A DNA stretch of 64,000 bases from Dichetophora obliterata (lineage: Eukaryota > Arthropoda > Insecta > Diptera > Sciomyzidae). Every line of letters begins with the position of its first letter. The first letter of the stretch is position 1. The stretch covers positions 99,419,223-99,483,222 of the forward strand of contig OY986437.1 of assembly GCA_963920525.1 (NCBI GenBank). Direction: 5' to 3'. Positions 1 through 10,409 of the stretch are shown one piece after another. The position numbers and the translations under genes are program-made. Below the pieces are notes generated by a model, which searched no databases, was not told where the DNA came from, and saw only the letters and a list, made by a program, of their open reading frames with translations.

Positions 1-370
1 GCATGCGCCTTATACAAATAAGGTTTGGTCTTTGACCTGAAAAAAAGGGATAGATTTATTTTTAGGAATTAATGGAAACCGTACGTGAATTATTGATAAG
101 GTGAAACAACCGTGAAAGATAATTTGAATTGCTTTAAACCGAGGCTTGTGTTTAGCCTTAACCTCGCCAAGCATTTCCAGCCCTTAGTTGTTTCTGTTCT
201 TTACTTCCACATTTTCCACAATTAAGCTGTGGATTTTTAGGTTTCCATAATTCTTAAATGTAAGAAAGAACAAAGAAAGTGAAAAGAAGCATGGCCGAAC
301 CCGGATTCGAACCAGTGACCTGTGAATTGATAGTCTAGTGCACTCTCCACTACATTACAAATTCCGGCAT
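1..370 (-). mobile_element. tRNA-derived SINE, copy 1 (cut by window edge)
   Basis: Read on the minus strand, the head at about 290-370 is tRNA-like. It has a perfect pol III B box (GGTTCGAATCC, complement of 303-313) preceded by an A-box-like stretch (GTAGTGGAGAGTGC). A tail of about 290 bp follows and ends in a GCGCATGC motif at the window edge. The same head and tail occur in the opposite orientation at 10039-10407, which defines a repeated unit. A tRNA head plus an unrelated body is the standard SINE layout. The copy may continue beyond base 1. Confidence 0.75.
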
Positions 371-455
371 CATTCTTATGTAGCGATGTTTTATGAAAAA
401 AATGCCTGCAATTTTAAAGATATGTAAATGTTTTTGGTGTCAAAATAACAGACAT

Positions 456-2782
456 CAGGGCTGTAGCAAGGATTTATCCATGGCGGAGGGGGGTTTTGAT
501 GAATATTTTTTATTCAAATGGAAAAAAGTTCCATGTGTTCCCCTCTAAAAATTAACCTTGGTTTTTTATAAGGATTCCCAAAATATTTTGGTTGTAACGA
601 TAGCCAGAGCTAAAATATTTTGCAAAAACCTCTAAAAATCAAGTTTTTCGTAAATATATTTTTGATATCGGGCCGAAAAAGGCTCTTTAAATCTGCTTAA
701 AAAATATTAAAGTTTTGCAATAGCATTAAAGATAATGCTGTTTTTTGTGTCTTCTTTTTGAATTTTTTTTTAATTTTCACTAAATTTGAAATTACTTCAT
801 TATTTTTCATTGCCAGAATTTTCAAAAGGTACCCATATTAAAGCTAAAATATTAATTATAAAATAAACAACTTCTGAAAAAATTTTGTAAGAAATTAAAA
901 TTATGTTATGTATTTGAATTTTGAAAGTTTTTTTATGGGAATAAAATAAAAAAATATCAAAAATTAAGTCTTATTTTTTTGCAAACTCTACCAACACGAC
1001 CTGCTCTGTTACTGTGCGACAACGGTGTATGCTAAAGGATGCACATCCATTCAAACGGATCTCACCCATTCAATTACGGAGGTATGTTTAATTAAATTTT
1101 AGGGATGAGAACGCTTTCTCATTTATCTAAAATGAATAAAATTTTAGAAACAGAAAAACTTTTACACACACTTCATAAACCTTAAAACCTTAAAACTCAC
1201 AAAATTACTTGAACGATTAAAGCTTTTCCTCGGGTCACAATTCTTAAAAAAGTAGGTCAACTTTTTAAAACTCATGAGTAACTTCAAACATTCCTTAAAA
1301 ATGAAACTAGGGATGGATAGTTGATTTAAGTCGAAAAGTCGACTAGTCGACTTTTTCATACAGTTTTTGGACTTTTTAAAGTCGAATAATGTTTTCAGTT
1401 ATTAGGCGAGAATCGATTTTTTCATAGACTATTTTCGGTTTTTGTAAAATTTGTTTTTGTTTATAATTAATATAATTGTTTTGCAATAACAATTATGTTT
1501 GTGTCTATAACACTTAGTTTTCACTTATTGAAAAACGATTGCTATACAAGAGCAACACTGGTACGTTCAGTTCGCCAACAACGCAGCCAACTTCGAGAGA
1601 ACAATATAATGTTATTTGCTAATTTGTGCCAGCGCTGCCGAAAGTACTAAAATTGTAGTATTTTACTCCTATTGGATAGTGCGTACTATTATACTCCCCA
1701 AATATGAATAGTAATACTACAATTATCAGCAACCTTGAAATCCGTGTTCCTTGAAATTTAGTCAAAAAGGATTTATTTAGTTTTATGCTTGTTTTCTCTT
1801 ACTTTGTTTTTACTTGTTTGCTTAATAAAATAACCTAAATAAATAAACTTTGTTTATTTGTTTGCTTTCCAATATGCATTGATATTTATTTTCAAAGATG
1901 CATTGAATTGAGGTTAGCACATTTTCAACTCTTTTAATCTCAGTGTATAAAAATACTGTAAGAGATAACGGAAAAAAATCGAAAAACCGATTTGAATCGA
2001 TTATTTAGACAAAAAAATTTACTTCGAAGAAATCGTTCATTAAAAAATTAAAAAAAAAAAAAGAATAAAAAGTCGCAAATCGATTTTTTATTTGACTATC
2101 CATTCCTAAATGAAACCAGGTTTAGACTCATATCTTAAATTTAAAAGTTAATTGTTTAAAAACTCTTGACTATAGAATGAAAGGGGCAGAAAAATATATC
2201 TAATAAAAACTTTTTTGGGCCGTAAATAACTAAGAGGCTGTGATGCAATGCCACCATAAGCAGAGCTAAAGAAAAAGTAGAACTTGCAATAAGCCCCACT
2301 TTGCATATTTGGAGTAAGCCAACAAACTCCAGCGACAAAACCATGGATGCTTAAATTTAAATTTTTGGGAACCACTCGAGGAAAAATTAAAATCAGTTGT
2401 TGGCTTAAGTATACTTTAAAATCCTTCTAGGCGGTTAGAATTTTTTCATTTTTGTTGGCTTCACTGTTATCATCTCTACCATCATCTACGACTGTCGATA
2501 TCAAGGGTAGTGAAAACAATAGCGATGGTAATTTTGGAATGTATCACGTTTGATCTGATAAATCACTATCATTGGTTTTTACTATTGTTATTTACACGAA
2601 TCAACTCATAACAAAGACCTTTACAAGTAAACCGAACTTCAGTATATGATTTGTTAATTGTTTTTAGAACATATTTAAGTGATGCAATGAAATAATGATT
2701 TAAATGCATAAATTTTTATAAAAATTTTAATACTCTGTGGGGAGGTTTGAACCCCGAAAACTTCCCCTTTGCTATGGCCATG
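456..2782. mobile_element. hAT-type DNA transposon, non-autonomous or decayed
   Basis: The ends are imperfect inverted repeats (CAGGGCTGTAGCAAGG on the left; CATGGCCATAGCAAAGG as the complement of the right). They are flanked by an exact 8-bp duplication ACAGACAT at 448-455 and 2783-2790. An 8-bp duplication with TIRs beginning CA is the hAT signature. Removing the nested element at 1308-2108 leaves about 1.5 kb. No transposase domain is recognisable in any frame. The ancestral sequence across the empty site resembles 44575-44660, which independently supports the insertion. Confidence 0.85.
1308..2108. mobile_element. hAT-type MITE nested in the 456-2782 element
   Basis: An 801 bp unit begins TAGGGATGGATAGT and ends in the near-perfect complement (TAGGAATGGATAGT read inward). 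It is flanked by exact 8-bp duplications AATGAAAC at 1300-1307 and 2109-2116. The subterminal parts are rich in TCGA and CGATTT motifs. No coding potential is seen. It inserted after the surrounding hAT element, since it interrupts it. Confidence 0.88.
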
Positions 2783-2837
2783 ACAGACATTTTGTTTAAG
2801 TTAAATTGACAAAAAATTTCGATGCAATAAATAAATT

Positions 2838-5205
2838 TCAGCAATCTCTGATTCGATCACGCATATTTTTGGGTTGTTTCCTGACAGTGAGATTGTTGTA
2901 GCAGGTGATTTCAATGTCCACAACCCGGCTTGGTTACGTCACTCGGGCCCATTAACACCTGTTGGACAATATGTTGAGCTATTTGCTGAATCGAACCAAT
3001 TGATTAAACTAGTGAAGGAACCCACTTTTTTCCCTCAAAGTAATTTGCAAAACCATAATATCCTTGACCTTTTTATGTGAGATTTATGTGAGTGTCAACG
3101 CACCTCTTATTTTAACCCTTGCACCTCTACGCCTAAAGCCCCGAAGAGGACATCATGGTTTTATGGAAAGGCAAATTGGACTGCGTTAAATAATTTTTAT
3201 CGCAGCTTCAATTGGAAATTATGTTTCGCTGATAGAAATGTGAATGCCGCAGCTGTCATGGTACAAGAAATTATTTTATTGGATATGCGGTCTTTCATTC
3301 CCAATAAGATGAGAAGCATTAAACTAAAAGATCACTCATGATTTAATGAGACTTGCAGGATAGCAGTCAGGTCCAAAGAGGAAGCCTTTCAGAATCGGCG
3401 TTCTAACAAGAATACGACACTAAAATACTTCGCTTCGAGGCAAGGAATCGCTGTAATGCCATTTTAAAACGCGAAAAGTTTCTGCACGAAGCTCGCATTC
3501 GAGAACAGGTTCTTCTCTGCACCAAAGGGAGCAAAAATTTTTGGTCAGTTGTTGTAGTTAAGAACCAGACATCGTCATCGATTCCAGCTCTTTGAAAATA
3601 TGACCAAATCTTCGCTGACTCGGCTGATAAAACGAACCTATTGGCTAGATTGTTTGCACACAATTCGACTCTCTCGAATAGCAATCAGCCACTGCCCCTT
3701 GTTGAGGGTGGATTTTATGCAATGCAGGAGATATACTTTCGAACGAGAGCAGTTAAAAGTGTCCTTACAAATCTGAACGTAAACAAAGCCTCTGGTCCTA
3801 ATGGCATACCGCCAATTAAGCTTAAAATGTGTGCTTCTTCACTGGCTCGGCCTTTGCGAAACCTTTTCAACATCTCCTACAGAACAAGAATATTTCCATC
3901 TTGTTAGAAGGTGGCAAATGTCCAGCCGGTACCTAAAAAGGGTGATGCCACGAACCCTGCAAACTACCGACCCATTGCGATATGCTCTACGCTTTCCAAA
4001 GTTATGGAGAGCGTAATATACTTCAACGTTGTGAACTATTTGGAGCACAACCAACTGCTCAGTGACCGTCAGTATGGTTTCCGTAGTTCTCGCTCTACTG
4101 GTGATCTAATGGCGTTCTTAACCGAAGAATGGAATAAATGCGTTCACTTTTTCGGCGAGAGCAGGGTTGTTGCTCTGGATATTTCAAAATTCTTCGATCG
4201 AGTGTGGCATAAAGCGCTCGTGTCAAAACTTGCTGCATATGGTTTTGGTGGTAACTTTGCTCGATAGATCTCGTGTTTCCTCAAGGACAGAACGATTCGA
4301 GTCGTAGTTGACGATATTTTGTCCGAGAAGCACGTCATCAACGCAGGAGTACCGCAGGGTTCAGTTCTATCGCCAACCTTGTTTCTAGTTTTGACGCATT
4401 CTGTAGCCTTCTATTGGGTTATGCGTCAACGCCTTCTGTCGTTGCTCTATGGAGATTGAGAGAAAAAGACAAAATATGAATGACACACTCCGTAATGATC
4501 TACAAAAAATCTCCGAGTGGGGTTCAATGCAATCAAGACCCAGTGTTGTCTGTTAACCCACAAGCGTGTGAATCGCCCCTTAGCCGTTTTCTAAAACGGT
4601 GCCAAAAATATTTCACTTCAGCTGATCTTCGCATGATCTTATATTACCTATTATTATCTTATATTACTTATTATATTAGGCCGAAAATGGAGTACAATTC
4701 GCACATTTGGGCAAGGGCTTCAAGATCTTATTTGGAGCTTCTAGACCGAATTCAACGTAGTGCGATATATTTGATAGGGGATGAAAGTATTTCATCCTCT
4801 CTCAACTCTCTTGGGCATCGACGTAATGTAGGTTGCCTAAGCCTTCTGTATAGGTATTACCATGGGAATTGTTGAAGGGAGATACATGGCCTGACGCCAC
4901 CAGCTCATGTGTTTACCAGGTCCACTCGGGCAGCTGTCCAAGCCCACTCCTTTACCATTGCATCGATGCCTAATAGAACCTCGCATTACCGTGATAATTC
5001 GTTCTTTGGTCGCACCGTTAAGTTGTGAAATAGTCTCCCTGCGAGTGTGTTTCCCGGCAGTTTTGAGCTGTGTAAATATAAAACAAATCTTCACCGACAC
5101 TACGCCATGTATCCACCCTCCAACTAACTATCACCCTTCTTCCGAATCAACACAATGCTTACACATTTATAGGGTGCATCCCCTGAGCGTTGGTTCAGTC
5201 TAAAA
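2838..5205 (+). mobile_element. Jockey-group LINE, 5'-truncated and decayed
   Basis: Successive plus-strand fragments follow the order of a non-LTR retrotransposon ORF2. First comes the AP-endonuclease end (VVAGDFN at about 2893; the frame is open back to a stop at about 2829). Then come the reverse transcriptase (3719-4400) and a C-terminal tail with RT.HYRDNSFF and LWNSLP-type motifs (about 4890-5100). A poly-A run at 5201-5208 marks the 3' end. In-frame stops near 3078, 3340, 3905 and 4265 and several frameshifts make it inactive. Jockey superfamily is my reading by eye; the exact clade is open. Confidence 0.8.
3719..4400 (+). pseudogene. LINE reverse transcriptase, catalytic core missing
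   Basis: The fragment shows the RT fingers (NVNKASGPNGIPP, then VPKKGDATNPANYRPIA), the QYGFR.SRST motif, motif A (VALDISKFFDRVWH, about 4168-4210) and motif B (AGVPQGSVLSPTLF, about 4345-4386). Motif C (the Y/F-ADD box) that should follow within about 40 codons is absent. The sequence passes directly into a stop-ridden stretch and then into the thumb/C-terminal region near 4600, so a deletion has removed the active-site aspartates. This is a dead copy of the enzyme that would copy LINE RNA into DNA at the nicked target. Confidence 0.8.
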
Positions 5206-5209
5206 AAAA

Positions 5210-5984
5210 GAAGGTGGTTTTTATGAATAGCAGCTAGATACAGCTGGTTTTTACAGAAACAGAAGGTAGAAGTACGATATTTTATGATAGTAATAGCCCT
5301 CGACTTTAATAATGCTTAATTAGCTAGATATGTTTTACTAAATTTTACTTAAATTTTCATTCCTTGAAAAATTTACAGTCATATTTCAACGATTTTTCTA
5401 TTTTATTTATTAACATTTTTTCTAGTATGTTATTTTAAATTCAATGGCAATTAAGACATAAAAAAGGCAAAAAACACAACCTTGAAATATACTTTGTGCT
5501 CGAAGTTATAATTGTTTAAACTTGACTTTTTTTTTTTGGGTTTTATTGAGCTTATTTTTGTTAAAAAAGTTTCAACTTTGACGAATTTTATAAAAAAAAC
5601 CATGCAATACATCAAGGTTTTAACACCACATTCATAATACATGTTTTATAATCTGACGAATAAAAATATTTTTTTTTATAAAATTTAACACAAAAAAAAA
5701 CCCAAATATCATCCTAAAATTGAAAAAAGCGCACTGTGCGCCGTGTCAAAGTATCCAAAACCATAGTTTGACGCACTCTGCACCGCTGCCATCATTTAAA
5801 ATTATCAAAAATGATGAAAGCAACTCATATTTTGCCACGGCAAAAGCAGGCGCGTCTTCGATTTACAGAAGAAAATCTATACACCGATTGGGACACAGTA
5901 AGTTATTACTATTGGTCGTAAAATTCTCTATAGGACTCTATTTATTGCAAAGCTTATTTTTTCGGACGAGAAACGTCACTTTAT
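5210..5984. other. AT-rich stretch without recognised gene
   Basis: The stretch is AT-rich with A and T runs. An open frame of 91 codons at 5720-5995 shows no family features and low codon bias, so I do not call it a gene. Confidence 0.5.
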
Positions 5985-6440
5985 ATGGGAGGTAGACGAG
6001 TTTTTATTCGAGTTTGCCATAAATAAAAAAAACAGTTGGATTGTGAAATGTCCTTGACCAAGCTTAAAGATTTAACAGTTTCCCATATTACTGTTTATAC
6101 GAAGTAGGCGTGGTTTTTATTTGATTTTTATAAATTTTAAAGAACGATTTTATATTTGAAATCACCGCTTAGGTGCGAAAATTCAAATCATGTACTTGAA
6201 TTTTGTGAAACTTTTAGAGATTAAACCGTTTTCATAAAATTACTTTGTATGGGAAGTAGGTGTGGCTCATTTTGACACTTGATCTTTTTTAATTTAACAG
6301 AAGCTTATATATCGAATTTAACGGAGTGACAAACAGTATAGCAGGCATAAAGACAGACATGGCGTAATCGGCTCAGGTGTTGGTGCTTATCAAGAATATA
6401 ATCCTACTATACATATACCTGACACGCCTTTTTATAGCTG
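5985..6440. repeat. Dispersed fly repeat with internal sub-units
   Basis: Three diverged copies of a phrase like TATGGGAAGTAGGTGTGG occur near 5980, 6098 and 6248. They are followed near 6350-6400 by a phrase of the type ACAGACATGGCGTAATCGGCTC and a TATCAAGAATATA block. Blocks of this style recur widely in fly intergenic DNA. Related wording (…CTACTGGGCCGATTCAG) is at 38620-38650. The class is not assigned. Confidence 0.5.
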
Positions 6441-6522
6441 ATACACACAAAATGACTATTTTAATTTACCCCTTACGCACTACGTGTGGGGTAAAAAAAC
6501 ATCAATCATATTCGCTTATTAA

Positions 6523-8087
6523 CCCATTAATGCTCACTACCAGAACCTGTTGAGTTTAGCTTTTGAAATTCTTAGCATAAATGTGTATTAATATTAGACG
6601 GGAAGCTTAAAAAAAATTCATAGGATTTTGGTGTGGCAAATCGTATGATCGTAAATGCATAAGGAGTATGTCTGTTAGCAGAGAAATAAAAAAAAAGACA
6701 AAAAAATTAGAAAAATTATAAATTTGAAAACTTCCATTTCGTAGCATAGGCATTCAACTTTACCCTAATACACTATTTTAATTATATTTTCTTTTTACTT
6801 GATGTTTATAAAGGGGCTTTTAATAGTGACTGGTGGGACAGTTTACTAGAGAATTCCTAATGTTTATAGCTGTAACCTTGTATTTTGATGTAATATAATG
6901 ATCAAATAGATATTTTAGACTTATACAACTTTTACCGAAAAAATAACTCATATAAATATGTCGGTGATATTTCATTGGCTAAAGGAGTGTGACTGGTGGG
7001 ACACCTTCGCCTTCTGCACTGTCAATCGAGATATTAGCCCAAATACTATACATAGGCAGATGTCAAGGCTGTTAATCGCTCACTTTTATACAAAAATTGA
7101 GCGCGCTCACATTCTGAGCGGCTCACTTTTTGAGCGCGCACACTTTTGAAAGTAACCAGTGTTGTGAGCATTGACGATTTATCGTCATTTTGACTATTTT
7201 TGGCACTAATTATGACGTGACTATTTTTCATTTTCATGCCAAAAATTACGATTTTCAGCAAAACTAACGTTGCAGCATGCTCGACAAAAATTTTGAGATG
7301 CAGTTATTATGTAAAAATAATAAATAAAAAGGTAAAAGTTTTGTAAAAAAATAAAGACTGAAAACTTTTGTTTTCATTACCTCTTTTAAAGTATTATATT
7401 TTATTTGGTTTTATAAGAATTTCATCAAAAGTGAGCGGCACTCACATTCTGAGAAAGTGAGCTAAAAATGTGAGCGCGCTCATTTATTTTGTAAAGTTGA
7501 GCGTGCGCGCTCACTTTCGCTCAAAAAGTGAGCGAAATTAACAGCCTAGGCAGATGTCTATTACTATGCCATGAAATGATTAAATAGACTTCAACAGAAA
7601 CAAAAAACTAGCACCAAGTTTAGTTTCTACAAGAAAATATAGAAAGTAGAAATTGTGACTGGTGAAAATCGTACGACTTCACAATAACCAACTACTTGTC
7701 TTAGTAAAAAAATACTTAATCTTGTTTTTTCTAAATAATTTTTAAATATCGCGTAAATTTCACTATTATACATTGCATTAAGAAAAAATTCGTTATAGTC
7801 ATATCAATTTAAGAAAATAACTCATTTTCCCATTTCTTGTGGAATCCCCCTACAGCAAAATAAATCACCTGAGTGGCATTTTTCATTTTTTTAAATACTG
7901 CACGTACTGGCGCGAAAAAGTAAAAAAAAGGCTTTTAATGTCAACTTAACTTTTTTAACACTTTTTTTGGAAAAAGCATACTTTTTGCTTTCTTACACTG
8001 TTGGAAGCAATAGCTGCGCATTTTTGAGGAATTTTTAAAAATGATTTTATCGCGTATGACATACTATCATACATTGTCATTAATGGG
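6523..8087. mobile_element. piggyBac-like element, non-autonomous
   Basis: The 1565 bp unit starts CCCATTAATG and ends CATTAATGGG, a perfect 10-bp inverted repeat. It is flanked on both sides by TTAA (6519-6522 and 8088-8091). TTAA target sites and TIRs opening with CCC are diagnostic of the piggyBac superfamily. A phrase GTGACTGGTGGGAC occurs at about 6825 and 6987, with a partial third copy near 7653. No transposase is recognised. A hAT MITE is nested at 7064-7549. Confidence 0.8.
7064..7549. mobile_element. hAT MITE nested in the piggyBac-like element
   Basis: The ends are CAAGGCTGTTAAT and, as complement, CTAGGCTGTTAAT. Exact 8-bp duplications GCAGATGT lie at 7056-7063 and 7550-7557. Both subterminal regions carry repeated GTGAGCGCGCTCAC-type inverted motifs (7076-7145 and 7430-7535) that could bind a transposase or fold into hairpins. 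No ORF is seen. Confidence 0.85.
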
Positions 8088-8091
8088 TTAA

Positions 8092-10035
8092 GCGATACGC
8101 TTTAGTCAGGAAAATCAAATCGACACATATCTGACGCTCTTATTTTCTCTTCTGTACACAAAACGTTGCTCGACATATGAGTTAAGCTCAATCGATAATT
8201 TTCAAATGACGCACGCACAAATAAGCAGCTCAAAGCACGTGCTCTGGATCACGTCAATTGTTTGCCTTTATCATAACGATTACACATTTCCTTTGCCACC
8301 AACAAATCAGGGATATAAGTGCTGCATTCAAAATAATAACAATAACAGCTATTAGTTAAAAGTTTTTGAAGTAGGAACTAATATATTCTTTTGATGTGAT
8401 AGTTTTTTCTTGCCAATTTCTTTTTAATTTTTGTGATTCGAAAGGATTTTAAAAATAAATCAAATAATTTAATGACATCTCATGTCCATTGTTAGCAGTA
8501 ATAAAAACCATTATATACTATTGACTTTTTTAGAAAAAAATATTAAGGATACATAGGTTACGTACACAGTCAAAAAAACCTGTACTTACTTTTAATTTAA
8601 TCGTTGAAATCAAACAATTTTTAATATTATTTTGTGAAATAATCAAATGAAACATTTCACAATACATCTGCATGCTTGCATCGTCATGAGCTATCATTAA
8701 TATATCCTCATTTTAATTACACTGTGAGGACATATAACAGTGGCAGAAAACAACAACAACAACAACAGCTATAACACCAAGGAGACATATTCGTAGAAAA
8801 ATTAAGGCAATCGGAGCATAACCCACCCTGGTACAAAAACAAAACAAATACAACAAAAAGAGCACAGACAGCTACAATCAAATAAATCCACAATATGTAT
8901 TAAGAAATTATTCAAAGCAAAACAAAAAAAAAACATCGGAAAAATAACAACATTCACAAATTTTAGAGACAACAAAAACTTACCTACGCAAAGTCAAGGC
9001 AACTTGTGTGCTCAGCGCATTTATAAATTACAAGCGTATCTTAAAGATACTCATACCTACTAGTACTAGGCTAAAATATTGAGCTACCCCACGCAAATTA
9101 ACAGTAAAACGCGCACCCGCACTGCTTTTCCTTTGAGGAGGGTTGCTCGAGTTGTTGTTGTTGTTACTGTTGCTGGTGATGTTATTGTTATGGTTTCAAC
9201 ACATGTGCAAGCAGTTTGTGAGAATCTCAATAAGAAAAAAAAAAAAGCAATCTAGTATAAAATCATCAACAACAACCACAAAAAACTAACAAATCAAATT
9301 GGCTTGGTAAGGTGGCAACGCTATGTGCAGTTATTGCACTGATCACTGGCCCATGGCTACGCATGCGCATGTCTACAGTACAAAAATTGCACATAATGCA
9401 CACATGCAGCACAGTTTGAGCCGCATGTTGAACACATGTTGAACGTTCTTGTTGTTGTTGATGTTGTTTTAGTTGTTGCATGCATTGCACCAAGCACTCA
9501 GGATGCCCGAAACAAATTGTCGTTGACTGCTGCATGTGTGCAACGTGATGGCTGCAGCAGCAACAGTCTTTTACAGGATACAATAAATAAGCAAAAAAAT
9601 AATGGAACTCATACCGAAGGTCTCTGCGTTACTTGGTTTTGTGGTAATTATTGAGACACCATTAAGTAAATGACCAGTCCTCGTTTCAAGCATCCATGAC
9701 CATCTTGCGTCGTTCTCGATGATCCGTTGGGCATTTGATAGGCCTTACAATGTATGAGGCTAAGGCGCCAGCATCGGGCATGTGGGCAACAACGTAACGG
9801 ATTTTGTGCGTTATTGTTTTTCAGATCATTGAATATTTCATGCTTTGAAGAGCAACACTAAAGCAAATGTCTACAGTTTTATGTTCCAAAAAACTGTAAA
9901 ATAAATCTGTAGAAATGGATGTAGTCATTTTTGGAATTTTTTTACAGATTTTACAATGCAAGTGGGGGAAGTCAAAAAACTTTGAAAAAATGCAAAACTT
10001 CCCAGTAGTTCCAGTCTTGAAGAAATCTCAAATTA
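8092..10035. other. Low-complexity, probably single-copy region, no gene called
   Basis: CAA/GTT and CAG tracts occur at 8745-8765, 9150-9170, 9443-9475 and 9550-9570, a texture typical of fly introns and UTRs. Overlapping frames of 105 and 72 codons at 9266-9654 are low-complexity by-products of these tracts. Confidence 0.5.
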
Positions 10036-10038
10036 ATC

Positions 10039-10407
10039 ATGTCGGCCTCTGTAGTCTAGTGGAGAGTGCGCTAGACCCTCAACCCAGTGGTTGAGCCCGG
10101 GCTCGGGCATGGTTCTTTTCACTTTATTTGTTCTTTCCTACATTAAAGGATTATGGAAGAAAAACTAAAAATCCACAACTAAATTGTGGAAAATGTGGAA
10201 TTAAAAAGGACAGAAACAACTAAGGGCTGGAAATGCTTGGCGAGGTTAAGGCATAACACTAGCCTCGGTTAAAAGCAATTCAAATTGTCTTTCACGGTTG
10301 TTTCGCCTAATTAATAAATCACGTATTGTTCCAATTAATTCCTCTAAATAAATCTATCCCTTTCCTTTCAGGTCAAAGACCAAACTTTGTTTGTATAAGG
10401 CGCATGC
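10039..10407 (+). mobile_element. tRNA-derived SINE, copy 2
   Basis: Inverted partner of 1-370. The tRNA-like head at 10041-10115 has an A-box-like GTAGTCTAGTGGAGAG and a decayed B box (TGGTTGAGCCCGGG). The body then matches copy 1 throughout (AACTAAGGGCTGGAAATGC, AGGTCAAAGACCAAAC) and ends at GCGCATGCC. No clear target duplication is visible. Confidence 0.75.
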
Positions 10408-10409
10408 CT

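Noticed and set aside
290..370. A true tRNA gene
   Set aside because: Good B box, but the fold would not close, and the same unit with a long body recurs at 10039, so it is a SINE head.
5720..5995. 91-codon plus-strand frame
   Set aside because: No motif, ends in a dispersed repeat, ordinary AT-rich composition.
9266..9654. Overlapping frames of 105 and 72 codons with poly-Q/H/C patches
   Set aside because: By-products of CAG/GTT tracts on opposite strands; no domain.
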